Assembly (NCBI GenBank): GCA_017533005.1
Contig: JAFXIQ010000016.1
Location: 1 to 58,457 of the forward strand
Origin: Clostridia bacterium
GTDB taxonomy: Bacteria > Bacillota > Clostridia > Christensenellales > DTU072
Direction: 5' to 3'
Length of the DNA: 58,457 bases
Positions 33,750 through 43,616 of the stretch are shown here, in pieces; positions within the stretch are counted from its first letter, which is position 1; each line of letters begins with the position of its first letter. The position numbers and the translations under genes were made by a program. Below the pieces are notes generated by a model. It was not told where the DNA came from, searched no databases, and saw only the letters and a program-made list of their open reading frames with translations.

Positions 33750-34762
33750 CTTACAACGCGTCCACTACCATCGCCGTCGGCGAGTTTCAAAACTTCTTGA
33801 ACGGTGCTGTAGTTATAATCGCCTTCAATCGTATGCTTTAAGCAAGATGCAGCCACTGCGAATTCAAGTGCGCGAGCGGGTTCGTAATGGTTAAGACCGT
33901 AAATAAGTCCTGCACCGAAGCTATCTCCACCACCTACTCTATCCACTATGTGGATAAGGTATTCTTTTGCAAACCAAAAGTCCTTACCGTTAGTGAGCAT
34001 CGCAGACCATCTGTTATCGTTAGCAGAAATACTTCCACGAAGCGTAATTGCAACGTACTTGAGGTTGTTAAATTTAGCCATAAGTTCGGTTGCTACTTTT
34101 TTGTAAGCGTCTTTTTCCACTTCGCCTTTCGTAACGTCGTTACCTGCGGTAATACCGAAAACGTCGTTTGCGTCTTCTTCGTTAGCGATAAGCACGTCTA
34201 CGTATTTAACGATGGGTGTCATTGCGAGTTGAGCTTCTTGCTTTGTCCATAGTTTTTTTCTGTAATTCAAGTCGCAAGAAATCGTAACTCCCATTTCTTT
34301 TGCTTTTTTACAAGCCGTCAAAGTAACTTCTACCATTTCAGGCGAAAGTGCAGGCGTAATTCCCGTAAAATGGAACCAATCGACGCCCTTGAAAATTTCT
34401 TCCCAATCGAAATCGTTGACGGTTGCTTTTGCTATTGCAGAGCCTGCTCTATCATAAATGACTTTAGACGGTCTTTGCGAAGCGCCTTTTTCCAAGAAAT
34501 AAATACCTACTCTATCCCCACCACGAACGATTTTGGTGGTATCTACGCCTAGCGCGCGTAGGCTGTTAATAGCGCCTTGACCGATTTCATTATCGGGAAG
34601 CTTGGTAACGTAACTAACTTCTTCTCCGAAATTGGCAAGAGAAACTGCTACGTTGGCTTCGCCACCACCATAGGTAGCTAGATACTTATCGGTTTGCAAA
34701 AATCTTGTATAGCCCTCTGGGGCAAGACGCAACATTATTTCACCAAAAGTTACAACTTTCAT
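33746..34762 (-). CDS. kdgK: 2-dehydro-3-deoxygluconokinase (PfkB family)
   Basis: A 338-residue ribokinase-fold enzyme phosphorylating 2-keto-3-deoxygluconate to KDPG. The PfkB signatures are YGGGEANVAVSLANFGEEVSYVTKLPDNEIGQ near the start and VDRVGGGDSFGAGLIYGL (catalytic Asp in GGGDSF) near the end. SCDLNYRKKLWTKQEA and LIANEEDANDVFG are typical of KdgK. Pairing with eda makes the substrate assignment convincing: together they form the lower uronate/Entner-Doudoroff branch. It overlaps eda by four bases (ATGA). Confidence 0.92.
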   Translation of the reverse strand: MKVVTFGEIMLRLAPEGYTRFLQTDKYLATYGGGEANVAVSLANFGEEVSYVTKLPDNEIGQGAINSLRALGVDTTKIVRGGDRVGIYFLEKGASQRPSKVIYDRAGSAIAKATVNDFDWEEIFKGVDWFHFTGITPALSPEMVEVTLTACKKAKEMGVTISCDLNYRKKLWTKQEAQLAMTPIVKYVDVLIANEEDANDVFGITAGNDVTKGEVEKDAYKKVATELMAKFNNLKYVAITLRGSISANDNRWSAMLTNGKDFWFAKEYLIHIVDRVGGGDSFGAGLIYGLNHYEPARALEFAVAASCLKHTIEGDYNYSTVQEVLKLADGDGSGRVVR

Positions 34763-35397
34763 GCGTTAATCTCCTCTATAGCTTCACGAGAAATTTCTTC
34801 AATTTTATCGTATTCTTTATTGTTTATTAGGCTGTCTTTAACCATCCAGCTACCACCGCAAGCAATAATTTTTGAGAAGGATAAATATTCTTTTATATTG
34901 CTCTTGTTAATTCCACCGGTAGGAATAAAAACGTGCTTGGGGAATGGCGCAGAAAGTGCCTTAATAGAAGCAAGTCCACCGAAAGTTTCTGCAGGGAAGA
35001 ACTTAATAATCGGTAAATCGTACTCCATAGTTGCCATAATTTCGGTAGGTGTAATCGCACCGGGAATGTAAAGGATACCCTTTTCTTTACAAACTTCCGC
35101 AACTTTTGCAGAAAATCCGGGACTTACTATGAATTGAGCACCACTAGCTATTGCGCTCACGGCTTGTTCTGCGTTAACGACGGTACCTGCGCCTATTAGC
35201 ATATCGGGGCAGTTTTTAACGGCAAGTGCAATCGCTTCCGAAGCGCATTCGGTACGATAAGTAATTTCCGCGATGGGAATACCACCGTTTTTTAATGCAT
35301 TCATAACGGGTAAAGTGGTTTCTACGTCCGTAATTTTGACAACGGGAACGATTTTTACTTTTTTAATCAAATCAAGTCCTTGCATTTTAAACTCCAT
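34759..35397 (-). CDS. eda: KDPG/KHG aldolase
   Basis: A 212-residue class I aldolase cleaving KDPG to pyruvate and glyceraldehyde-3-phosphate. Catalytic Glu is in IAEITYRTECA and the Schiff-base Lys in LPIIKFFPAETFGG. AGTVVNAEQAVSAIASGAQFIVSPGF and PTGGINKSNIKEYL are conserved. It is first gene of the operon, with GGAG before the ATG and a perfect consensus promoter upstream. Upper-pathway hexuronate genes are not in the window. Confidence 0.95.
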   Translation of the reverse strand: MEFKMQGLDLIKKVKIVPVVKITDVETTLPVMNALKNGGIPIAEITYRTECASEAIALAVKNCPDMLIGAGTVVNAEQAVSAIASGAQFIVSPGFSAKVAEVCKEKGILYIPGAITPTEIMATMEYDLPIIKFFPAETFGGLASIKALSAPFPKHVFIPTGGINKSNIKEYLSFSKIIACGGSWMVKDSLINNKEYDKIEEISREAIEEINA

Positions 35398-35426
35398 AAA
35401 TCGGGCGCGTGCCCGTGTATTTTATT

Positions 35427-35462
35427 ATTATATAACTAAAAGAGCCGTTTGTCAATAACGGC
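35427..35462 (-). promoter_or_regulatory. eda operon promoter overlapping a GCCGTT/AACGGC hairpin
   Basis: Minus strand: TTGACA (complement of 35450-35455), 17 bases, TATAAT (complement of 35427-35432), a full consensus. The -35 sits between the arms of the inverted repeat GCCGTT-attgaca-AACGGC (35444-35462), which is followed by TCTTTT. The repeat could be a repressor operator for this operon or the terminator of the upstream E1 gene, whose stop is 26 bases away. Confidence 0.7.
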
Positions 35463-35487
35463 CCCTAACTATAATTCAATATTCACG

Positions 35488-37851
35488 TTAAAATCTAACC
35501 ACTTCTAAAACTGCTTTTTCTATATCCTTTGCAGTCGGGAAAAAGTTTGCGTCACACTCGTAAGGTGGCGTAACGGTATTTTTTGCACCTAAAACGATAG
35601 GTGGTGCTTTCAAATCTTTGAAACTTCTATACGTTATTTCACTTGCGACTTCTTTTAAGAAAGACCCTCTTTCGCAAGCATCTGAAACAAGTACTACGCG
35701 TCCCGTTTTCTTAACGGAAGCGATAATTTCTTCATAATTCAACGGAACTACGACCTTAAGGTCGATGATATCAACAGTAACTCCTTTACTCGCGAGTGCT
35801 TTTTCTGCTTCTAAAGCTCTATAAAGTGGCGCGCCCAACGTAATAATGGTAACGCTATCTCCACTCTTTACAAGGGTGGGTTTTTCACAGTCGATTTCCG
35901 TGAATTCGGTAGGCACTTCATTAAGAATTTCTTCTTGTTCGTAAAGTCTTTGACTCTCGAAGAAAATAACAGGGTCGCTACCACTAGTTGCTTTGTTCAT
36001 AAGCGCACGTGCATCGTATGGAGTCGCAGGGAAATACACTTTAAGCCCGGGCACGTGAGATGCTAGCGCCGTCCATTCTTGCGAGTGTTGAGTGCCGTAT
36101 TTAGTCCCCACCATAACGCGCAAAACGATGGGCATTTTAAACTCGCCTACGCTCATTGCTTGCCACTTCGCTAGCTGATTAAATATCTCGTCGCCAGCTC
36201 TTCCCATAAAGTCGGAATACATGAAATCGATAATAACTCTACCACCACTCATAGCGTAACCGACTGCACAAGAAACCATCGTTGCTTCGGATACGGGAGA
36301 GTTAAACAAGCGCTCGTACGGCAAAGCTTCTTGCAGTCCGTTATACACTCCTGCTATTCCACCCCAATCACGAGAATTCTCGCCGTAACTCACGAGCGAA
36401 CTCTCTCTATAAAATGCTTCCGTTATAGCTTCCGTGAGCGCTTCGCCCAGCGTTATACTAGGCTCGTTAGAGCTCTTAATACGTGCCTTTTTAGAAATCT
36501 CTTTTATTCTAGAAATTTCTTGTTTGGGTAACTTAATTTCGCTATTAAGAACACCACATTTGTAATTATCAATATTTGAGAAGGTTGTCTTTTCTAGCTC
36601 TTGAACGCCACCGTTCACGATGCTAGAAGAAACGTTTTCATCTATGGATAAGGTATAAATATAGTTTATATCGGCAAGGATTTTTTCTTCAAGTTTATCG
36701 ATTTCACTCTCTGTAAAAGCCCCGCTATTTAGCATATCTTTTTTAAAGTTTTCAACGGGGTCTAGCGTACGCCAAGCGTCAATTTCTTCTTCCACTCTAC
36801 AGCTTTCTTTATCCGATTGCGAGTGTCCTGCATAGCGATAAACCACCACGTCAAGAAGTGCTGGCTTCTTATCTTCAAGTATAGATTTTTTCTTTCTAGT
36901 AGTCGCGTCAATGACTGCAAAAACATTCATACCGTTTACTCTTTCGGCGTGCATACCGTGTGGAGTAATACCTGCGCCAAGGCGTGCAGGGCTGTCGTAG
37001 CCCATCGTTTCGCCACGCGTTTGACCACCCATTCCGTAGCCGTTATTAAGTACGTTAAATAGAATTGGTAGCTCGCCTTTGTTTTCCCACAACGTAGTAA
37101 ACTGTGCCATCGTAGAAAAGTTCATCGACTCGTAAACAACTCCACAACCCATCGCGCCGTCACCGAAATTAGCAACCGCAATACTACCGTCGTTTGCTTT
37201 TTTCTTATATAGCGCAGAGCCCACGGCAATAGGCACTTGTCCACCGACTATAGCATTATTAGGATAAACGCCGAAGGGCGTAAAGAATACGTGCATAGAC
37301 CCGCTCATACCCTTTAAGAAGCCGTTTGAACGGGCAAAAATCTCACAAGCCGTTCCCATCAAGAGAAACTCTATGGCAATTTGTTTGATTGATTTTTTGG
37401 GAAATTTTGCGCGCAAAAATTCGTAATTACATTTAGAGCTTGACTCGCTCATAATTTTCACAAGACTATTGTCGTCGAGCGTTTCGATTGCGCGCAAACC
37501 GCGTGCAATAAGTTCACCGTGAGCTCTATGCGAGCCGAACGAGAAGTCTTTGACGTCTAGCGCGTATGCTTGTCCTACTGCTGCAGCTTCTTGCCCTATT
37601 GCAAGATGCGATGCGCCTTCGTAATAGAAAGGCTTTCCATTATATTCACGATTCTTTTTAACAGAAAGCAACATCTCTTCGAACTTTCTCACGTAGAACA
37701 TATCCCTATATATATTAAGGATATTATTTTTCCCATAAGATTTTAATTCGTCGGCAAAAGATTTTTCGTAAGCAAAAACCTTCACGTCATTGAACGTGAT
37801 ATTTTCTTTATTCATAGTTTTTTGCGGGCTTAAAAAAATCTTTTTAGTCAT
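35488..37851 (-). CDS. Fused alpha-beta E1 component of a 2-oxoacid dehydrogenase-type complex
   Basis: A 787-residue ThDP enzyme in which E1-alpha and E1-beta are fused. The alpha half (about residues 35-410) has YYEGASHLAIGQEAAAVG, SFGSHRAHGELIARG and the ThDP motif NFGDGAMGCGVVYESMNF with NNGYGMGGQTRG. The beta half (about 460-787) has ITLGEALTEAITEAF, FNSPVSEATMVSCAVGYAMSGGRVIIDFMYSDFMGRAGDEIFNQLAKW and GTQHSQEWTALASHVPGLKVYFPATPYDA. By family it oxidises pyruvate, acetoin or branched-chain 2-oxoacids, but no E2 or E3 gene is nearby. I chose the ATG at 37851 (MTKKIF, weak GTAGGCG ribosome site); 34 further in-frame codons upstream are possible. Confidence 0.82.
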   Translation of the reverse strand: MTKKIFLSPQKTMNKENITFNDVKVFAYEKSFADELKSYGKNNILNIYRDMFYVRKFEEMLLSVKKNREYNGKPFYYEGASHLAIGQEAAAVGQAYALDVKDFSFGSHRAHGELIARGLRAIETLDDNSLVKIMSESSSKCNYEFLRAKFPKKSIKQIAIEFLLMGTACEIFARSNGFLKGMSGSMHVFFTPFGVYPNNAIVGGQVPIAVGSALYKKKANDGSIAVANFGDGAMGCGVVYESMNFSTMAQFTTLWENKGELPILFNVLNNGYGMGGQTRGETMGYDSPARLGAGITPHGMHAERVNGMNVFAVIDATTRKKKSILEDKKPALLDVVVYRYAGHSQSDKESCRVEEEIDAWRTLDPVENFKKDMLNSGAFTESEIDKLEEKILADINYIYTLSIDENVSSSIVNGGVQELEKTTFSNIDNYKCGVLNSEIKLPKQEISRIKEISKKARIKSSNEPSITLGEALTEAITEAFYRESSLVSYGENSRDWGGIAGVYNGLQEALPYERLFNSPVSEATMVSCAVGYAMSGGRVIIDFMYSDFMGRAGDEIFNQLAKWQAMSVGEFKMPIVLRVMVGTKYGTQHSQEWTALASHVPGLKVYFPATPYDARALMNKATSGSDPVIFFESQRLYEQEEILNEVPTEFTEIDCEKPTLVKSGDSVTIITLGAPLYRALEAEKALASKGVTVDIIDLKVVVPLNYEEIIASVKKTGRVVLVSDACERGSFLKEVASEITYRSFKDLKAPPIVLGAKNTVTPPYECDANFFPTAKDIEKAVLEVVRF

Positions 37852-37983
37852 ATCGCCTACCGAATATATGGTTTCTAGGAAATATTGTAAACGATATTTA
37901 CGTTCAATGTCAATGATAACGGGGCATATAAAGGGGTCTGTAAAAAAAGTCAAAAAAATTTTAGATATAAATTGTTTATTTGA

Positions 37984-38012
37984 TTGACAAACAACTTTGC
38001 ATTAGATATACT
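37984..38012 (+). promoter_or_regulatory. tRNA cluster promoter
   Basis: TTGACA (37984-37989), 17 bases, TATACT (38007-38012), 30 bases before the first tRNA. Confidence 0.7.
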
Positions 38013-38042
38013 ATGTGAGCGTACTTAATACGAACGAACAGC

Positions 38043-38116
<74 letters not shown>

Positions 38117-38125
38117 CTAATCTAT

Positions 38126-38202
38126 GGATCAGTAGCTCAGTTGGATAGAGCAACGGCCTTCTAAGCCGTAGGTCAGGGGTTCGAATCCCTTCTGGTTCAC
38201 CA
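38126..38202 (+). tRNA. tRNA-Arg (anticodon TCT)
   Basis: Acceptor GGATCAG/CTGGTTC (one G-T pair), discriminator A, encoded CCA. Anticodon arm ACGGC-CTTCTAA-GCCGT gives TCT, reading AGA. Confidence 0.95.
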
Positions 38203-38237
38203 ATAAGGAAACGCACCTTAAAGAAATAACACCCTAT

Positions 38238-38314
38238 GGTGGGTATGGCGCAGTTGGCAGCGCGCAAGATTGTGGCTCTTGAGGCCGTGGGTTCGAACCC
38301 CACTACTCACCCCA
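38238..38314 (+). tRNA. tRNA-His (anticodon GTG)
   Basis: Acceptor GTGGGTA/TACTCAC with the extra 5-prime G (38238) opposite discriminator C, the histidine identity pair. Anticodon arm CAAGA-TTGTGGC-TCTTG gives GTG. CCA is encoded. Confidence 0.95.
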
Positions 38315-38349
38315 TTGAAATCGCACCTTTACCTACCAAAATAGAACAT

Positions 38350-38424
38350 AGGGGTGTCGCCAAGCGGTAAGGCATCAGACTTTGACTCTGACATCCGTAG
38401 GTTCAAATCCTGCCACCCCTGCCA
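38350..38424 (+). tRNA. tRNA-Gln (anticodon TTG)
   Basis: Acceptor AGGGGTG/CACCCCT, discriminator G, encoded CCA. Anticodon arm TCAGA-CTTTGAC-TCTGA gives TTG. Confidence 0.95.
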
Positions 38425-38429
38425 AATAT

Positions 38430-38505
38430 GATCCATTAGCTCAGTCGGTAGAGCACTTGACTTTTAATCAAGGTGTCCGGAGTTCGAATCTCCGATGGAT
38501 CACCA
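38430..38505 (+). tRNA. tRNA-Lys (anticodon TTT)
   Basis: Acceptor GATCCAT/ATGGATC, discriminator A, encoded CCA. Anticodon arm CTTGA-CTTTTAA-TCAAG gives TTT. It is only 5 bases after tRNA-Gln. Confidence 0.95.
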
Positions 38506-38542
38506 ATAAGGGTGCGGTTTCCAACAACTTAATAATTTGCGT

Positions 38543-38626
38543 GCGGCAGTGGCGGAATTGGCAGACGCGCTAGCCTTAGGAGCTAGTTTCGATGAAGTGG
38601 GGGTTCAAGTCCCTTCTGCCGCACCA
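38543..38626 (+). tRNA. tRNA-Leu (anticodon TAG)
   Basis: Acceptor GCGGCAG/CTGCCGC, discriminator A, encoded CCA. Anticodon arm CTAGC-CTTAGGA-GCTAG gives TAG. At 84 bases it has the expected longer variable arm. Confidence 0.95.
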
Positions 38627-38656
38627 AAAAAACCTTTGTAATTTGTTGAAAAACGA

Positions 38657-38685
38657 TTTACAAACCCTAGACAATGGTGTATAAT
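38657..38685 (+). promoter_or_regulatory. Internal promoter for tRNA-Gly(GCC)
   Basis: TTTACA (38657-38662), 17 bases, TATAAT (38680-38685), 16 bases before the tRNA. The -10 lies inside the inverted repeat GACAATG / CATTGTC. Confidence 0.65.
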
Positions 38686-38701
38686 ACACATTGTCACGAG
38701 C

Positions 38702-38776
38702 GCGGGAATGACTCAGTGGTAGAGTGTCACCTTGCCAAGGTGAAAGTCGCGGGTCCGAATCCCGTTTCCCGCTCCA
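38702..38776 (+). tRNA. tRNA-Gly (anticodon GCC)
   Basis: Acceptor GCGGGAA/TTCCCGC, discriminator T, encoded CCA. Anticodon arm TCACC-TTGCCAA-GGTGA gives GCC. It has its own promoter, so this tRNA can be made apart from the other six. Confidence 0.95.
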
Positions 38777-38782
38777 AAGAAT

Positions 38783-38809
38783 AACCTCATCCAAACGGAT
38801 GAGGTTTTT
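38783..38809 (+). terminator. tRNA cluster terminator
   Basis: AACCTCATCC-AAAC-GGATGAGGTTTTT, directly after the last tRNA. Confidence 0.85.
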
Positions 38810-38857
38810 CATTTGCGTACACTATGCGCGCGATAAATCCCCTATTCGATTTATAAA

Positions 38858-38889
38858 TAAAGAACCTAGCGAGTTGCTAGGTTCTTTTT
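38858..38889 (-). terminator. rdgB terminator
   Basis: AAGAACCTAGC pairs with GCTAGGTTCTT. It starts 4 bases past the rdgB stop on the minus strand, and T-rich tracts occur on both sides. Confidence 0.65.
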
Positions 38890-38892
38890 GAT

Positions 38893-39471
38893 TTAATCAC
38901 GTAGTAACGTTTCTAATTTTCTCAGCGCCCTACCCCTATGGCTAATTGAATTTTTTTGTTCGGGAGTAGCTATACCGAAGCTCACGCCAAGTTCGTTAGA
39001 GTAGAATAGCGAATCATAGCCGAAACCGTTTTCGCCTATCTCTTCGTAAAGGATACTGCCTTCTACACTGCCGTCTGCAGTAACGATTCTTCCGTCGGGG
39101 AAGTAAACCACTATAGAAGAATAGAAACGCGCCGTTCTATCGGTAATATCGCGCATTTCGTGGAGAAGCTTAGCACGATTAAGTACGTCGTTACCATCTT
39201 CTCCACCATATCTCGCTGAATAAACGCCGGGGGCCCCGCCTAGTGCATCGACTATCAAACCTGAATCGTCTGCGAGCGCAGGTTTACCGGTAAGCTCTGC
39301 AATCGTTTTTGCTTTTTTGAGCGCGTTACCATAGAAAGTATCCGCATCTTCTTCTATTTCGACGGTAATCCCTTCGTCTGCGAGTGACGAAATAATAAAT
39401 TTATCACCGAGAATTTCCCTGAATTCTCTCAATTTGTTTTTATTATTCGTAGCGGATATTAATTCTTGCAT
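38893..39471 (-). CDS. rdgB: Non-canonical purine NTP pyrophosphatase (RdgB/HAM1)
   Basis: This 192-residue enzyme hydrolyses ITP, dITP and XTP to monophosphates, keeping deaminated purines out of nucleic acids. The substrate loop is ATNNKNKLREFREIL. The catalytic region is GKPALADDSGLIVDALGGAPGVYSARYGGEDGND, and SHRGRALRKL is the conserved C-terminal motif. Length fits the family. Its ATG overlaps the stop of the GH3 gene by one base (TAATG), so it is translated from the same message. Confidence 0.95.
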   Translation of the reverse strand: MQELISATNNKNKLREFREILGDKFIISSLADEGITVEIEEDADTFYGNALKKAKTIAELTGKPALADDSGLIVDALGGAPGVYSARYGGEDGNDVLNRAKLLHEMRDITDRTARFYSSIVVYFPDGRIVTADGSVEGSILYEEIGENGFGYDSLFYSNELGVSFGIATPEQKNSISHRGRALRKLETLLRD

Positions 39472-41912
39472 TAGAACATCTTCCTCTTGTGTGTTCTAGG
39501 TTTCAAGAAACCACCGATAATTTGACCGATACCCTTGAAAGTCTTACCGTTCAATAAGGTTACTAGTCCTCTGATAGAATCTCTAGGAACAGCACCGTTA
39601 CTCATAGCATAAAGGTTACGGATAGGCATATCTAAGCCACCGGCTTTAACCATCTTGATTTGTGACATCGGGCTCTTGGGAGGCAAGAACATAACTGCAG
39701 CCGTTCCTGATGCTTTACGGATAATTTTTGCAAGAAGCGTGGTTTCGAATTGACCTACGCAGGTGTTTTCGTCAACTTCGCCTTTCTTAGGCATTTGGAA
39801 TTCTTTAACTTCTCTTCCAAGTAGAGCTTCGAATTCGGCTTTAGGTATATCTTCGCCAACGTTGTAGTAGCTAGGAAGCGTTTCTCTCAAATCAGCGATT
39901 TCGACGGCATCTGCAGTAACTGTAACTTTGTCGGATAGAAGTATATCTCTAGAAGAAGCACCTACCAAGATTTCGAACTCACCGCTTTCTACCGTCCAGT
40001 CTTTTGCGATTACGTTGTAGAATGCGAATGCGCGCTTATCAAGAGTCAATGTAACCTTCTTGGTTTCACCGGGTTCTAGGTAAACCTTATCGAATGCTTT
40101 TAGTTCCTTTTCGGCAACGAAAATCGTGCTTTCGGAATCCTTAACGTAGAGTTGTGCAACTTCTGCGCCTGCAACCTTACCAACGTTCGTTACGTCGAAA
40201 CTTACCGTCAAAGTATCTTTATCGGTAATTTCTTTTGCGCTCAATTCAAGGTTAGAGTAGCTGAATTTAGTATAGGACAAACCGTATCCGAATGGGAATA
40301 GAACGTCTTTCTTTGCGGTGTCGTAATAACGGTATCCAACGTAAATACTTTCTCTGTATTCAGCATTTTCTTTCTCGTAATATTTGTTAACGATGGTATC
40401 TTCGATTGATAGCGGGAATGTTTCGGGGAGTTTACCGCTAGGAACTACGTCACCGAATACTAGGTCGTAAGTAGCTTCGCCACCTGCTTGTCCACCAAGG
40501 TAAACGTTAAGAATTGCTTTAACGTCGTTGATGTAAGGCATAACTGAAGGTGAGCCACCGGTCAATATTACGATGATGTTATCATTGTATTTCTTAATTT
40601 CTTCGAGCATACGAAGGTGTGAATCGGGGATATTGAGATGTTCTCTATCGAACGATTCTGATTCGAAAGCGTCTGTCAAGCCGATAAATGCTAGAACGTA
40701 GTCTTTACCTTTTGCGACTTCACCTGCTTTTGCTATTAGCTTATCGGTCGTGCTATCGTCTTTCAAGATATAACCGTCTGCGTAATCGTATTTAGCGCCA
40801 ACGCTGTCAAGATAGTCGGTGAAGCTGATTTCTTTGATGGGATTTAGACGGCTACTACCGCTTCCTTGTGAACGCAATACCTTTGCGAGCATACCAACGA
40901 CTGCGATGTTAGCATCTTTGTTAATGGGAAGAATATCGCCTTCATTTTTAAGAAGAACTGCGCCGTCTGCTGCAACTTTGCGAGCGAGTGCGTGGTGCTT
41001 TTCGAAGTCGACTTCTTGAACGTTTTGTTCGATTTTTTCTGCAGCGTCAAATACGTATTCAAGTATTTCTTTAACGATTGCATCTAGAGCTTCCATCTCT
41101 AGAGTGCCGTTGTTAACAGCGTCAACAATGTCTTTATCGCGAACGCCGTCTGAAGTAGGCATTTCTAGGTGAAGGCCAGCCTTGATACCTTCTACTCTGT
41201 TGTCAACTGCGCCCCAGTCGGAAACAACGATACCTTTGAAGCCCCATTCTTCTTTAAGAATGTCGTGCAAAAGGTATTTATTTTGTGATGCGTGAACGCC
41301 GTTTAGTCTGTTGTAAGAACACATAATAGTTTGAGGTTGTGCTCTCTTAACTACGGCTTCAAAAGCTGATAGATAAATTTCACGAAGTGTTCTATCATCG
41401 ATTTCACTACTTGAATTCATTCTCCTGAATTCTTGAGAGTTAACTGCATAGTGTTTCAAGGAGGTACCGGTACCGGTAGATTGAACGCCGTCAACGTATG
41501 CTACGCCGAGTTCGCCTGCTAGATACGGGTCTTCTGCGAAGTATTCGAAGTTTCTTCCACATAGCGGGCTTCTCTTGATATTGATGCCGGGGCCTAGTAG
41601 CGTAGAAACTTTAAGAGCCTTTGCTTCTCTACCTAGAGCTTCACCTACTGCATAAACGTTTTTTCTATCCCAAGTAGCTGCAGCCGTAACTGCAGGGGGG
41701 AAGCAAGTTGAAGGATAAGCCGGCATAAAAACGTTACCGAACTTACTTTGTTCTTGTTCTTTACGAACGCCGTGTGGGCCGTCGGTCATAACAACCGAAG
41801 GTATACCGAGTCTTTTAATGGGAGTAGTTTCCCAGAATCCGTAACCCGAACAAAGCGCAGCCTTTTCTTCGAGGGTTAATTCTTGAAGTAGTTTGTCAAT
41901 GTTTTTGTTCAT
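39471..41912 (-). CDS. GH3-family beta-glucosidase
   Basis: An 813-residue glycoside hydrolase without a signal peptide, so probably cytosolic. Domain order is the GH3 TIM-barrel-like domain with the substrate loop MTDGPHGVRK and the nucleophile Asp in GIVVSDWGAVDN (about residue 230), then the alpha/beta sandwich with GGQAGGEATYDLVFGDVVPSGKLPETFP. A fibronectin-III-like C-terminal domain follows (VTNVGKVAGAEVAQLYV). The last 100 residues (from about 715) are an extra tail of unknown role. GGAGAAGGAAT precedes the ATG at 41912. Likely substrates are beta-glucosides or cello-oligomers imported by transporters outside the window. Confidence 0.9.
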   Translation of the reverse strand: MNKNIDKLLQELTLEEKAALCSGYGFWETTPIKRLGIPSVVMTDGPHGVRKEQEQSKFGNVFMPAYPSTCFPPAVTAAATWDRKNVYAVGEALGREAKALKVSTLLGPGINIKRSPLCGRNFEYFAEDPYLAGELGVAYVDGVQSTGTGTSLKHYAVNSQEFRRMNSSSEIDDRTLREIYLSAFEAVVKRAQPQTIMCSYNRLNGVHASQNKYLLHDILKEEWGFKGIVVSDWGAVDNRVEGIKAGLHLEMPTSDGVRDKDIVDAVNNGTLEMEALDAIVKEILEYVFDAAEKIEQNVQEVDFEKHHALARKVAADGAVLLKNEGDILPINKDANIAVVGMLAKVLRSQGSGSSRLNPIKEISFTDYLDSVGAKYDYADGYILKDDSTTDKLIAKAGEVAKGKDYVLAFIGLTDAFESESFDREHLNIPDSHLRMLEEIKKYNDNIIVILTGGSPSVMPYINDVKAILNVYLGGQAGGEATYDLVFGDVVPSGKLPETFPLSIEDTIVNKYYEKENAEYRESIYVGYRYYDTAKKDVLFPFGYGLSYTKFSYSNLELSAKEITDKDTLTVSFDVTNVGKVAGAEVAQLYVKDSESTIFVAEKELKAFDKVYLEPGETKKVTLTLDKRAFAFYNVIAKDWTVESGEFEILVGASSRDILLSDKVTVTADAVEIADLRETLPSYYNVGEDIPKAEFEALLGREVKEFQMPKKGEVDENTCVGQFETTLLAKIIRKASGTAAVMFLPPKSPMSQIKMVKAGGLDMPIRNLYAMSNGAVPRDSIRGLVTLLNGKTFKGIGQIIGGFLKPRTHKRKMF

Positions 41913-41953
41913 ATTCCTTCTCCATTTTTTGTTGAATTTATTCATTCCAAGCA

Positions 41954-41982
41954 ATTATACCATATTTTGTAAGGATTTGCAA
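41954..41982 (-). promoter_or_regulatory. Promoter of the GH3-rdgB operon
   Basis: Minus strand: TTGCAA (complement of 41977-41982), 17 bases, TATAAT (complement of 41954-41959). The -35 lies within an ATTTGC/GCAAAT inverted repeat that could be an operator. Confidence 0.6.
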
Positions 41983-42064
41983 TAGCAAATATTCATAAAG
42001 CCCTATCAAAGCGCGTCAAAAGAAAAACCCGAAGAAATTGTATCGAAAAGCTAGTAAAAATTAG

Positions 42065-43588
<1,524 letters not shown>

Positions 43589-43616
43589 TCGCATAATTAA
43601 AATAAGGAGTCAAAAT

